A stretch of DNA of 32,066 nucleotides. It comes from JBATBW01 sp049662565. Lineage in GTDB: Bacteria > Bacillota_I > Bacilli_A > Erysipelotrichales > Erysipelotrichaceae. The stretch spans positions 1 to 32,066 of the forward strand of contig JBATBW010000068.1 of NCBI GenBank assembly GCA_049662565.1. The letters are read 5' to 3'. Of the stretch, positions 1 to 7,415 are shown piece after piece. A model generated the notes under the pieces. It was not told the origin of the DNA. It did not search any database and was given only the letters and a program-made list of their open reading frames with translations. Position 1 is the stretch's first letter. Every line of letters starts with the position of its first letter. The position numbers and the translations under genes are program-made.

Positions 1-78
1 GCTAAAGAAAGAATGGAATCAAAAGATGATGACACCTATTGCTTAGATTGGTTCATGTGCTTTAAAAAAGAAAAATAA
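1..78 (+). CDS. 3' end of an unidentified plus-strand gene (partial)
   Basis: The first 75 bases are open in frame 1 on the plus strand and end at TAA (76-78), giving 25 residues rich in Lys, Asp and Glu with the tail CLDWFMCFKKEK. A strong rho-independent terminator starts about 70 bases downstream on the same strand, which supports a real gene end converging on rpsI. Too little is present to assign a family, and the start lies outside the window. Confidence 0.5.
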   Translation, partial: AKERMESKDDDTYCLDWFMCFKKEK

Positions 79-145
79 ATAATATATTGTATACAAAAGA
101 AATTATTAGTGGTATATTAAATAGGCACGTAAGGAATGTGTAATG

Positions 146-175
146 AAAGAGATGTTTAACAACATCTCTTTTTTT
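146..175 (+). terminator. Rho-independent terminator of the left-edge plus-strand gene
   Basis: Perfect 11-bp stem (146-156 with 161-171), loop TAAC, running directly into a T tract through 175. It serves the gene ending at 78 and lies back to back with the rpsI terminator. Confidence 0.85.
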
Positions 176-193
176 GTTACTAATAGACCAAAT

Positions 194-220
194 AAAAAGA
201 CCACCCATAAGAGTGATCTT
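194..220 (-). terminator. Rho-independent terminator after rpsI
   Basis: Read on the minus strand, a 10-bp stem (220-211 with 206-197, containing G-U pairs) closes a UUAU loop and is followed by a U run (198-194). It lies about 20 bases after the rpsI stop and ends the rplM-rpsI transcript. Confidence 0.75.
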
Positions 221-241
221 GATAATCTCGGACGATAAATA

Positions 242-643
242 TTAACGTTTTGAGAATTGTGGAGCTCGTCTTGCACCTTTTAAACCATATTTCTTACGTT
301 CTTTAGCACGTGGATCTCTTGTTAAGAATCCAGCTGCTTTTAAAGCAGGACGATAATCGCTACTTGCTTCTAATAAAGCTCGGCTAATTCCGTGACGCAT
401 AGCTCCAGCTTGACCTGTATAGCCACCACCATTTACGTTGATGTTTGCATCAAATTGATTTAAAGTTTCTGTTAATTCTAATGGTGAACGAACAATCATC
501 TTTAATGTTTCTAATGGTAAGTATTCATCTAATGATTTACCATTAACTGTAATTACACCAGTACCTAAAGTTAAGAATACTCTAGCAACTGAAGTTTTAC
601 GACGTCCAGTACCAAGATATACTACATTATTTTTCTTTGCCAT
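242..643 (-). CDS. rpsI: 30S ribosomal protein S9 (uS9)
   Basis: A component of the small ribosomal subunit whose basic C-terminal tail reaches the decoding region and contacts P-site tRNA. The protein has 133 residues, the usual bacterial length. It starts with the family block GTGRRKTSVARVFL and ends with the conserved basic tail KYGLKGARRAPQFSKR, whose terminal Lys-Arg is typical of S9. It follows rplM by 11 bases, the usual rplM-rpsI pair, and should be cotranscribed from the rplM promoter and stopped by the hairpin at 194-220. The ATG at 643 is preceded by a GGGAGA-type ribosome binding site. Nothing unusual was seen in the sequence. Confidence 0.98.
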   Translation of the reverse strand: MAKKNNVVYLGTGRRKTSVARVFLTLGTGVITVNGKSLDEYLPLETLKMIVRSPLELTETLNQFDANINVNGGGYTGQAGAMRHGISRALLEASSDYRPALKAAGFLTRDPRAKERKKYGLKGARRAPQFSKR

Positions 644-654
644 TATATTCTCCC

Positions 655-1092
655 TTACCCTTTAATCACTAATTCTACTGGTTGTTGAGCAGCATGTGGA
701 TGCTTATCTCCAGTGTAAACAAATAAATGACGACGTTGAACGTCTCCTAATCTTGTGTGTGGTAACATACCAGTAATAGCTTTTTCAACCCATTCCACAG
801 TATAGTTTTCACGCATAACACGTGTAGTTCTCACACGTAATCCACCTGGATACAATGAGTGGCTGTAATACTTTTTGTTTTCATCTTTGTTTCCTGTTAT
901 TACAATTTTGTCAGCATTAATGACAATTACAAAATCACCAGTATCCACGTTTGGTGTAAATGTCGGTTTGTGCTTTCCACGTAATACAGTAGCTACTTCG
1001 GTAGCCAATCTACCTAAAGTTTTTCCTGCTCCATCAACGATATACCATTGACGAACAACTTCATTAGGTTTTGCCATTGTTGTTTGGCGCAT
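655..1092 (-). CDS. rplM: 50S ribosomal protein L13 (uL13)
   Basis: An early-assembling large-subunit protein that binds 23S rRNA. I place the start at ATG 1092, which gives 145 residues beginning MRQTTMAKPNEV, as in other Firmicutes L13. A GGAGGA ribosome binding site at 1106-1101 stands 8 bases before it. The open frame continues upstream to 1137, but that stretch lies in the structured leader and has no ribosome binding site. Family blocks visible are QWYIVDGAGKTLGRLA, the HTPNVDTGDFV-like segment with VINADKI, GMLPHTRLG and HPHAAQQP near the C-terminus. Expression is probably autoregulated through the L13 leader just upstream. It is followed by rpsI. Confidence 0.97.
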   Translation of the reverse strand: MRQTTMAKPNEVVRQWYIVDGAGKTLGRLATEVATVLRGKHKPTFTPNVDTGDFVIVINADKIVITGNKDENKKYYSHSLYPGGLRVRTTRVMRENYTVEWVEKAITGMLPHTRLGDVQRRHLFVYTGDKHPHAAQQPVELVIKG

Positions 1093-1104
1093 AATTAATT
1101 TCCT

Positions 1105-1145
1105 CCAATTTGTAGTTTCCGGGGCTACAATTGGCATAAAATGCC
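1105..1145 (-). promoter_or_regulatory. Ribosomal protein L13 leader (putative autoregulatory RNA)
   Basis: The roughly 55-base 5' UTR of rplM folds into two adjacent minus-strand hairpins: a 5-bp stem with UUU loop (1145-1133), then a stem of about 10 bp with one bulged A (1134-1125 pairing with 1115-1105). The second stem contains the first two G residues of the rplM Shine-Dalgarno sequence (GGAGGA 1106-1101). Firmicutes rplM genes are known to carry an L13 leader motif at this position. Position and architecture match; membership in that RNA family is my inference from the fold. Confidence 0.65.
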
Positions 1146-1152
1146 ATATTCA

Positions 1153-1181
1153 ATTTTATACTACACCCCTACTTATGTCAA
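1153..1181 (-). promoter_or_regulatory. Sigma-A promoter of rplM-rpsI
   Basis: Perfect -35 TTGACA (1181-1176), 17-base spacer, -10 TAAAAT (1158-1153), predicting a start near 1147 just before the leader hairpins. The -35 box contains the TGA stop codon of cca (1180-1178). Confidence 0.8.
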
Positions 1182-2500
1182 GACAAATCCATTAAATTCT
1201 TTTGAATATAAGTAATTAGTTGATATTTGTCATTATCAACTTTATTATTGATAACTAAGTCTAACATAATTTCTAAAACTTTTTTAATATTTGATCCATT
1301 TATCTTTAATTTAATTAAATCATTACCATTTATCGCTAGTTGATTAATACTATAACATTCATTATTACCAATAATTTCTTTTAATAATATTTGGATATCA
1401 TCAAAGTCTTTTAAATAAGTATGATAACTTTGATGATGAGTAAAAGTATCCGCATAATGAACTAATAATAGTTTTTGGTACATATCTAAACCTAACTTAT
1501 TTAACCATTGTTTTATATCTATTTTATTAGTTTTTAAAAAACAACTATGATATTCAATTAACGTAATGATTTCTTTTTTATCTTTGTTAGAGAACTTCAA
1601 GTCATTTAAGATTGTTCTAGCTCTTTTTATACTTGATTCACTATGATTGGGATACTTTGCTTCATTATTAATAATTTGTTTAGTGTCCAATTTACCGATA
1701 TCATGAAGTAACATTGTTAAGCGTAATATTGGATCATTATTGATCGCCTTTACACTACGTATTGTATGTTCATATAAATCAAAACAATGACTACTAGACT
1801 GTTGGTCAAAATTTACCATTTTATTTAAGTCTTTGATAATTATTGATAAAACATCAACATATTCTTTCAGTACTTGATATACATTATCACCGGATAATAG
1901 TTTTAATAGTTCACTTTGAATTCGTTCTTTTGAAATGTTTAATAATAATTCTTTATTATTGAATATCGCTTGTTTAGTTTGTTCTTCAATATCAAAGTTT
2001 AAGGTACTCGCAAAGCGTAATGCTCTTAGGATGCGTAAACCATCCTCTTTAAAGCGCTTATTAGGCTCGTTAACGCATCTTATAACTTTATTAGATAAAT
2101 CTTTATATCCTTCATAATAGTCGTGGATATCGCCGTTTATGTCCATAGCTAGAGCATTAATAGTAAAGTCTCGACGTGCACAATCCTCTTTTAAACTTTT
2201 AGTATATATTACCTTATCGGGATGACGATTATCATTATAATCGCCATCAATACGAAAGGTCGTAATCTCAATTGGTAATTCATCAAAGATAACTAATACC
2301 GTACCATGCTTAATACCCGTAGTCACTAATTGATAATTATGAAACACCTTCATTACTTCACTAGGTGAGGCATTAGTAGTAATATCATAATCATTAAAAG
2401 GACGACTTAATAAACTATCACGAACACAACCACCAATTAAATAAGCATCATATCCTTGATCATTTAATAAATTCAAAGCTTTTTTGACTATTAAATTCAT
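1178..2500 (-). CDS. cca: CCA tRNA nucleotidyltransferase
   Basis: Class II CCA-adding enzyme that builds or repairs the 3' CCA end of tRNAs without a nucleic acid template. Of its 440 residues, the N-terminal nucleotidyltransferase fold shows GGCVRD (23-28) and the metal-binding DYD (37-39). The nucleotide-selection region follows with RRDFTINAL (109-117) and EDGLRILRALRFAS (152-165). An HD-type domain follows, with LLHDIGK at 264-270. Whether the product adds CCA or only A/CC cannot be decided from motifs alone, but the one tRNA in this window already encodes CCA, so repair is a likely role. The ATG overlaps the sortase stop (ATGA, 2500-2497), with an AAAGGA ribosome binding site inside the sortase gene. 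It is the last gene of the phoH-to-cca operon, and its stop lies in the rplM promoter. Confidence 0.95.
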   Translation of the reverse strand: MNLIVKKALNLLNDQGYDAYLIGGCVRDSLLSRPFNDYDITTNASPSEVMKVFHNYQLVTTGIKHGTVLVIFDELPIEITTFRIDGDYNDNRHPDKVIYTKSLKEDCARRDFTINALAMDINGDIHDYYEGYKDLSNKVIRCVNEPNKRFKEDGLRILRALRFASTLNFDIEEQTKQAIFNNKELLLNISKERIQSELLKLLSGDNVYQVLKEYVDVLSIIIKDLNKMVNFDQQSSSHCFDLYEHTIRSVKAINNDPILRLTMLLHDIGKLDTKQIINNEAKYPNHSESSIKRARTILNDLKFSNKDKKEIITLIEYHSCFLKTNKIDIKQWLNKLGLDMYQKLLLVHYADTFTHHQSYHTYLKDFDDIQILLKEIIGNNECYSINQLAINGNDLIKLKINGSNIKKVLEIMLDLVINNKVDNDKYQLITYIQKNLMDLS

Positions 2501-3240
2501 TCTTTTATCCTTTTGCCCACTACTACCATGCGCCCATCTTTTGTATCATCATTACAAGTAACTAAAGTAATAAAATCATCATTTTCATCAAAAGTTTGTC
2601 CACAATTATAAATAGATCGATTCAATATCTCTTTTTTCCAAGAAACAAATTCACCGTTAAAATTCATATAATGATAAAATTTAAAATCTTTCGATTCTTC
2701 AGGTAAGATATAAGCATCAAAAGCAGCAATAATCGCATACTTTTCACTACGAATAACCGTATCAATGTTAATAATTGGATGATCAATAAAATATTGTTCT
2801 TTATGATAATTATTTAAATCCCTAAACATCGTACCATTTAACATACTATGACCATATAAATAAGGATTATCATCCCGTTTATCTAAAATATTACCATCCA
2901 CAAAAGGAACACCACTATAAGAATAATCTTTATCTAAATTACGATGTAAATAATAATCATATTCATCAGGAGTATACATAATCGGATAATTGATATTCGT
3001 TCCATCAATACTAACCCAGCCAATTAAATCACTATTATCTTTATTCATCACTCTAACTTTATCGACCAATGTTTCTTTTGTTTCAATATTATTGATATTG
3101 TTTTTTTCAATCAAAACATCAAATTGTTGTGTTTCTTGTTTTTTCGACAAATAAGTAGATATCACCATATATGAAGAACACAAAAATATTACTACCAATA
3201 AGACTAAAATAATATTTAACAATATTTTCCTATTTTTCAT
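2497..3240 (-). CDS. Class B sortase (membrane transpeptidase)
   Basis: A 247-residue protein anchored by one N-terminal transmembrane helix (residues 7-29) with the catalytic domain outside. The sortase triad is present: His131 in YGHSM, Cys229 in TLVTC and Arg237 in DGRMVVVGKRI. The IGWVSIDGTNINYPIM entry block and the VVVGKRI ending are typical of class B enzymes. Sortases cut a C-terminal sorting signal and attach the protein to peptidoglycan or to pilins. No LPXTG-like or NPQTN-like substrate is encoded in this window, so the substrate is unknown. The gene overlaps recO by 11 bases and cca by 4, so it is translated as part of a housekeeping operon, which is unusual for a sortase. Confidence 0.9.
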   Translation of the reverse strand: MKNRKILLNIILVLLVVIFLCSSYMVISTYLSKKQETQQFDVLIEKNNINNIETKETLVDKVRVMNKDNSDLIGWVSIDGTNINYPIMYTPDEYDYYLHRNLDKDYSYSGVPFVDGNILDKRDDNPYLYGHSMLNGTMFRDLNNYHKEQYFIDHPIINIDTVIRSEKYAIIAAFDAYILPEESKDFKFYHYMNFNGEFVSWKKEILNRSIYNCGQTFDENDDFITLVTCNDDTKDGRMVVVGKRIKE

Positions 3241-3940
3241 TACTTACCTCCTTATAAAAATCATAAGCTTTAAAATGACAACTCAAATGATATTGATAAT
3301 AATCAACTAATAAACCCAAAAGTTTATTATCAATATTTAAATCACATAAATAATCAAAATGATCATAACCCAACTTAATAATCGCCCGAAATTGTTTAAG
3401 AATTTCTTTACTAAAAATTAGATCATTACTACCCAAACAATCACTACAAACTAAACCACCTTCATTAGATATACCAACTATTAAATTACTATTACATAAA
3501 TAACAACCATCTACATAAGGTATAACCCCATAAATATTTAATAAATCTTTTACCAATAAAGTAGTAGAAACTACTTTATTTATTAAAACATGATGATAAA
3601 AGTTACTATATTGTTCCCAAATATCTTCTTGATAATGATTACTGACAATCATATCATTAACTAAACTAACTAAAGCATATAATGACAAATCATCCAAAAT
3701 AGCTAACCCATTATTTATAATATTTCCGTTTACAATAAAAGGATATCCCTTACCAAAAGCGATATTAAATTCACACAAATTAAATATATAACCTAATGAA
3801 CGATTTTTATTACTAACCTTTTGAAAATGACGACCGTTAATTGTTAATAACCCATCGCTTGTCAATACCTTTATCAATAAACTATCTTCTTGATAAGCTG
3901 TTGTCTTAAGAACATATCCCTTAATTGTTTTACTCTTCAT
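3230..3940 (-). CDS. recO: DNA repair protein RecO
   Basis: Recombination mediator of the RecFOR pathway that helps load RecA on SSB-coated single-stranded DNA. The 236-residue protein starts with the RecO N-terminal OB-fold (GYVLKTTAYQEDSLLIKVLT). It carries a CX2C...CX2C zinc site (Cys146, Cys149, Cys165, Cys168) between the OB fold and the helical C-terminal part. It sits directly after era with an 11-base overlap, the conserved Firmicutes order, and itself overlaps the sortase gene. Sequence divergence is high, as is normal for RecO, but the zinc site and the neighbourhood make the call firm. Confidence 0.93.
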   Translation of the reverse strand: MKSKTIKGYVLKTTAYQEDSLLIKVLTSDGLLTINGRHFQKVSNKNRSLGYIFNLCEFNIAFGKGYPFIVNGNIINNGLAILDDLSLYALVSLVNDMIVSNHYQEDIWEQYSNFYHHVLINKVVSTTLLVKDLLNIYGVIPYVDGCYLCNSNLIVGISNEGGLVCSDCLGSNDLIFSKEILKQFRAIIKLGYDHFDYLCDLNIDNKLLGLLVDYYQYHLSCHFKAYDFYKEVSNEK

Positions 3941-4823
3941 CGATTTGTATATAACCTAATTTCGCTAATTTATCTTCTTTATCACGCCAATTCTTTTCCA
4001 CACGAACATAACATTCTAAAAATAAATTAACCCCTAAAATATTTTGTAGATCTTTACGAGCTAGGGTTCCAATCTTTTTAATCATTTGACCTTGCTTACC
4101 AATAATAATTCCTTTTTGCGAATCTCGATCCACTAGAATTAAAACATTGACATAATAACTATCTTTACTTCTCTTAATACTTTCAATAGTTACTGCCACA
4201 CTATGCGGAACTTCTTCACTAGTTAAATATAAGATTTTTTCTCTTACTACTTCACTAATAATAAATTGTTCCGGATAATCAACTATTTGATCATCGGGAT
4301 AATATTTAACCCCTTCTTCTAAATTATTGACAGTCAGTTCTAACAACTTATCAATATTATCATTTTTAACACTAGAAATCGGGATAATTTCTTCAAAATC
4401 ATAGATTGTTGAACACTTAATCAAAAATTTCATTAATTGTTCTTTAGTTAATAAATCAATTTTAGTAACTACTAAAAAAGTTGGAAGACGCAATTGTTTA
4501 ACTTGTTCAAATAAAAATTGGTCACCTTTACCAATTTCTACACTAGCATCCAACAACAAATAAATAATATCTACCCCAGCGGCATTACTAATCGCTGTCT
4601 TATTCATTTGTTGACCTAATTTATTAATAGGTTTATGAACACCAGGCGTATCAATAAAGATAATTTGACTATCATCAGTCGTATAAATCCCTCTAATCGC
4701 ATTACGCGTAGTTTGGGCTTTACTAGAAACAATTGCCACCTTATCTTTTAATATCGTATTTATTAATGTGCTCTTACCGGCATTAGGACGTCCTAAAATA
4801 GCAACAAAACCACTCTTAAACAT
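3930..4823 (-). CDS. era: GTPase Era
   Basis: Essential Ras-like GTPase that binds the 3' end of 16S rRNA and takes part in 30S maturation. The 297 residues are the standard length. GTPase motifs are G1 GRPNAGKS (11-18), G3 DTPG (58-61), G4 TKID (120-123) and a G5-like ISSVK near 149-153. A C-terminal KH RNA-binding domain carries IIGKQGQMIKKIG. It overlaps the cdd stop by 8 bases upstream and recO by 11 bases downstream, so the genes are translationally linked. Its neighbours ybeY and phoH act in related rRNA processing steps. Confidence 0.97.
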   Translation of the reverse strand: MFKSGFVAILGRPNAGKSTLINTILKDKVAIVSSKAQTTRNAIRGIYTTDDSQIIFIDTPGVHKPINKLGQQMNKTAISNAAGVDIIYLLLDASVEIGKGDQFLFEQVKQLRLPTFLVVTKIDLLTKEQLMKFLIKCSTIYDFEEIIPISSVKNDNIDKLLELTVNNLEEGVKYYPDDQIVDYPEQFIISEVVREKILYLTSEEVPHSVAVTIESIKRSKDSYYVNVLILVDRDSQKGIIIGKQGQMIKKIGTLARKDLQNILGVNLFLECYVRVEKNWRDKEDKLAKLGYIQIDEE

Positions 4824-5220
4824 CTAAATCATCCGGACCAAAAGACATCGGCAACAAATCATCAATCGTCTTAGTCACACTTTCTTTACCATTAGAAATA
4901 TAAATAGGCGTATTCTTACTCAATAACTCATTTAAAACTTGACGACATGCGCCACAAGGAGCCGACAAATTCTTCGCATCACTTACAATCGCAATTGACT
5001 CAATATCTCCTTTGCGATAACCCGCCGAATAAGCCGCAAACAAAGCGCTTCTTTCCGCACAATTAGTCAACCCAAAAGAAGCATTTTCAATATTTGCTCC
5101 CATAAAAGTACTACCATCTTTACATAATACACATGCCCCTACAGGGAAATGTGAATATGGCGAATACGTATTCTCTTTCGCCTTAAAAGCTAAAGCAATT
5201 AATTCTTTTTCATTAATCAT
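4816..5220 (-). CDS. cdd: Cytidine deaminase
   Basis: Small tetrameric-type zinc enzyme converting cytidine or deoxycytidine to the uridine forms in pyrimidine salvage. I start it at ATG 5220, giving 134 residues; GGAGG lies at 5232-5228, 7 bases upstream, and the frame-extending TTG at 5226 is too close to that site. Zinc and catalytic residues are Cys54 and Glu56 in NCAERSA, and Cys89 and Cys92 in PCGAC. The N-terminal AFKAKENTYSPYSHFPVGA block is typical. Its ATG overlaps the dgkA stop (ATGA). Its place between dgkA and era is the usual Firmicutes order. Confidence 0.95.
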   Translation of the reverse strand: MINEKELIALAFKAKENTYSPYSHFPVGACVLCKDGSTFMGANIENASFGLTNCAERSALFAAYSAGYRKGDIESIAIVSDAKNLSAPCGACRQVLNELLSKNTPIYISNGKESVTKTIDDLLPMSFGPDDLDV

Positions 5221-5561
5221 AACCAAACCTCCATATGATGTAAAACTATCAACAATCCGACAATTAAACTAAATATACAACTTAATAATACCATACCACT
5301 CGCAAAATCTTTAATCTTACCCGCTTTTTCGTCATAATAAGGCGTATATAAATCAATAATCATCTCAATAATCGTATTAATAAACTCACATACTAACACT
5401 AAAGTAATTAACATAATAACTAATAACCATTCTACATAACTAATCTTTAAAAAAGCAAAAAAGATACAAGTTAATATCCCTAAGATAACTTGAATTAAAA
5501 AACTACCATGACTAAATACACCAATAAGTCCTTTAAATGAAACTTTAAACTTATCTTTCAC
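5217..5561 (-). CDS. dgkA: Undecaprenol/diacylglycerol kinase, DgkA family
   Basis: Small integral membrane kinase, 114 residues with three predicted helices (about 22-38, 44-68, 88-108). In Gram-positive bacteria this family phosphorylates undecaprenol to feed the lipid carrier pool for wall synthesis. The catalytic motif CEFINTIIE (58-66) and the loop KIKDFASGMVL (82-92) are present. The first-helix region, normally carrying an E-x-N-F-R-I-H-like block, reads SHGSFLIQ and is divergent. The start is GTG at 5561, with AGGAG 7 bases upstream inside the end of ybeY; the genes overlap by 11 bases. Substrate preference is inferred from the family. Confidence 0.92.
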   Translation of the reverse strand: MKDKFKVSFKGLIGVFSHGSFLIQVILGILTCIFFAFLKISYVEWLLVIMLITLVLVCEFINTIIEMIIDLYTPYYDEKAGKIKDFASGMVLLSCIFSLIVGLLIVLHHMEVWL

Positions 5562-6000
5562 CTAAGATCTCCTTTTGTAGTCCAAACATAATTGCTTCAT
5601 CACTACTAGTCATATGATCATAACCTAATAAATGAAGCAACCCATGAGTAAAAAGAAAATTAGCTTCTCTTTGTTCACTATGACCATATTCCGATGCTTG
5701 TCGAACAATCGCATCAACATTAATAAATATATCTCCTAATTCATTTAATACTTCTTCACAACATTGATAATCATCAGATGCATCATTTAAGGCAAAACTA
5801 ATAACATCAGTCGCTTTATCAATATTACGATACTCCTTATTTATTTGATGAATCATTTCATCATCAACAAAAATAACACTTACTTCCTTATTCGCATCAA
5901 CTTTTAATAAGTTTTCAACCTTCTCACTGATCGATAGATATTGACTACCATATCTTTGTTGATTATTATTATCTAAGTTATCTATTATCGTTATTTCCAT
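5551..6000 (-). CDS. ybeY: Endoribonuclease YbeY (rRNA maturation factor)
   Basis: Zinc metalloprotein involved in 16S rRNA 3'-end maturation and ribosome quality control. With the start at ATG 6000 it has 149 residues. The zinc motif HX3HX5H is seen as HGLLHLLGYDH, with His119, His123 and His129. The preceding TDVISFA block and the single Arg in the INKEYRNID segment are family-typical. The ATG at 6006 two codons upstream is possible, but the GGAG element is then only 2 bases away, whereas 6000 gives 8 bases and a TAATG overlap with nadR. In most Firmicutes it follows phoH directly; here two genes are inserted between them. Confidence 0.94.
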   Translation of the reverse strand: MEITIIDNLDNNNQQRYGSQYLSISEKVENLLKVDANKEVSVIFVDDEMIHQINKEYRNIDKATDVISFALNDASDDYQCCEEVLNELGDIFINVDAIVRQASEYGHSEQREANFLFTHGLLHLLGYDHMTSSDEAIMFGLQKEILGER

Positions 6001-7010
6001 TACCATTTCTCCAATAATTCATCCACAATACTAATTGCCTTATTCAAACGTTCATTATAATTGCCACATATTTCGACAATCGAAAATCCCCGATCAATAT
6101 ACATCTTTTTTAAATGTTCATGTAACATCTCTCTTTTATTTTGATCGCCATTTAACCTTTGACCATCATCAACCCATTTAGTATCGGGAGATAACATAAT
6201 AATTAAATCATATTTTTGTAAGCTGATAATCGACTCAATAATATCATTATCATGACCTAAATATAATTGCGAATAATACTGATTGACAACGGCATCCGTA
6301 TCCACAAAAGCAATTTTATTCGCACTGCGATACACTTCTAACTCCGCTTCTTTTTGTAACCAACTCATCCGTGAAAAGTCATAATCAGTATAAACATTTT
6401 CATTGCCACCCATATAATCCCGGTTATAAAAACGTCCCACCTCTTCGCACCAACTCGTATTATAAAACTTCCCTAACGATTTAATTAAAGTTGTCTTACC
6501 ACAACTTTCTGTACCCGTAATTAAAATCTTCTTAACAAAATGCGTCCTAGAACTACCCACGATATAATTCCAGTTAGTTAAAGGTTTCAATAAAATATCT
6601 TTAGATGTCAAAGGAAACCGCAAACTACGATTAGGCAATACATAATGAACTGCTTGTTTAAAAATAGCTTGATAACGATCTAAATCCGCTTCCTTTTTCA
6701 CAAACATTACATCAACATCTTGAACGGTTTCTAATACCTTTTGTTCAATCAATTGATAATTATTATGTGGGCATTCAATCAATTGAATTTTAATATGACT
6801 CATATCCTGTAACTGTTCACACAACCACCGCCATCTTAATTTACCTTCAATATAATCAATATGATTATCCTCACATATCTGTTTGTCTCGTTGATAATCT
6901 TCCATCACAAAAACAAAAAGTTTGTCACATAATGTCGCAGCCGTCAAAATATGAAACATATGTCCCCGATGTAATGGTAAATATCGTCCAAAAAGTATTC
7001 CGTTTTTCAT
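6000..7010 (-). CDS. nadR: NadR-like NMN adenylyltransferase / ribosylnicotinamide kinase
   Basis: Salvages nicotinamide riboside toward NAD: the C-terminal kinase makes NMN and the N-terminal domain adenylates it. Residues 1 to about 145 form the nucleotidyltransferase domain with GRYLPLHRGH (HXGH at 14-17). Residues 158-336 form the P-loop kinase with GTESCGKTT (166-174), CEEVGRFY, and FVDTDAV for metal and substrate binding. There is no N-terminal helix-turn-helix, so it is not the repressor form known from enteric bacteria. The segment equivalent to the ISxTxxR nucleotide-binding motif reads LTSKDIL (134-140), losing Thr and Arg, so the adenylyltransferase half may be weakened. No PnuC-type transporter is nearby. 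It shares the TAATG junction with ybeY. Confidence 0.88.
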   Translation of the reverse strand: MKNGILFGRYLPLHRGHMFHILTAATLCDKLFVFVMEDYQRDKQICEDNHIDYIEGKLRWRWLCEQLQDMSHIKIQLIECPHNNYQLIEQKVLETVQDVDVMFVKKEADLDRYQAIFKQAVHYVLPNRSLRFPLTSKDILLKPLTNWNYIVGSSRTHFVKKILITGTESCGKTTLIKSLGKFYNTSWCEEVGRFYNRDYMGGNENVYTDYDFSRMSWLQKEAELEVYRSANKIAFVDTDAVVNQYYSQLYLGHDNDIIESIISLQKYDLIIMLSPDTKWVDDGQRLNGDQNKREMLHEHLKKMYIDRGFSIVEICGNYNERLNKAISIVDELLEKW

Positions 7011-7026
7011 TTAATATACCTCTAAT

Positions 7027-7371
7027 TTATTTTAATACAAAATCAATTGATATGCCACTATATTTACATTTAAAGCGCCTTTTAGAAAGCTTAATGACTC
7101 CTTTTAATGGATCATAGACAACAACATAACGACCATCCGCTAGAACTAAAACAAAATGTTGATACCAATAATAGGCAATAAAAGGATAATTATGATCCTT
7201 TCTCTTAAAATAAGCATCACAACTAATCCCATTATTTTTTAATATCATCACTAAATCACCAACACTAATACCCGATTTATTTACCCGATCTTTTAACTGA
7301 TTAACTAACACTTCATTTTTCAAATTATTAATTCGTAGATATTCCATAATACAAGCAACACCACAATTCAT
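7027..7371 (-). CDS. Stand-alone C39-like cysteine peptidase domain protein
   Basis: A 114-residue protein resembling the peptidase domain of bacteriocin-processing ABC transporters (family C39). Visible family features are NCGVAC with the likely nucleophile Cys3, GISVGDLVMILKNNGI (34-49), His72 in YYWYQHFVLVL and Asp87 in VYDPLKG. The catalytic Cys, His and Asp are all present. The stretch before the Cys, which in C39 supplies the oxyanion Gln, is missing. In-frame TGA and TAA codons lie just before the ATG, and a GAGGTGAT ribosome binding site precedes it, so the short N-terminus is real in this sequence. There is no signal peptide, no transporter fused to it, and no double-glycine precursor nearby. 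Substrate is unknown. Confidence 0.75.
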   Translation of the reverse strand: MNCGVACIMEYLRINNLKNEVLVNQLKDRVNKSGISVGDLVMILKNNGISCDAYFKRKDHNYPFIAYYWYQHFVLVLADGRYVVVYDPLKGVIKLSKRRFKCKYSGISIDFVLK

Positions 7372-7415
7372 TATTTATCACCTCATTAAATTATAAAATG
7401 ATAAACAACTATCTC

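Noticed and set aside
143..238. Plus-strand ORF of 31 codons after an AAGG element
   Set aside because: It spans both facing terminators and its composition is that of the hairpins; most likely not translated.
1093..1137. Longer rplM start at 1137
   Set aside because: The stretch is the structured L13 leader and lacks a ribosome binding site; family alignment supports the start at 1092.
1935..2117. Plus-strand ORF inside cca, and similar antisense ORFs (for example 6932-7117, 9529-9735, 11484-11699, 15413-15640, 26177-26521)
   Set aside because: They mirror well-supported minus-strand genes or the T-box leader, have no family features and no convincing start sites.
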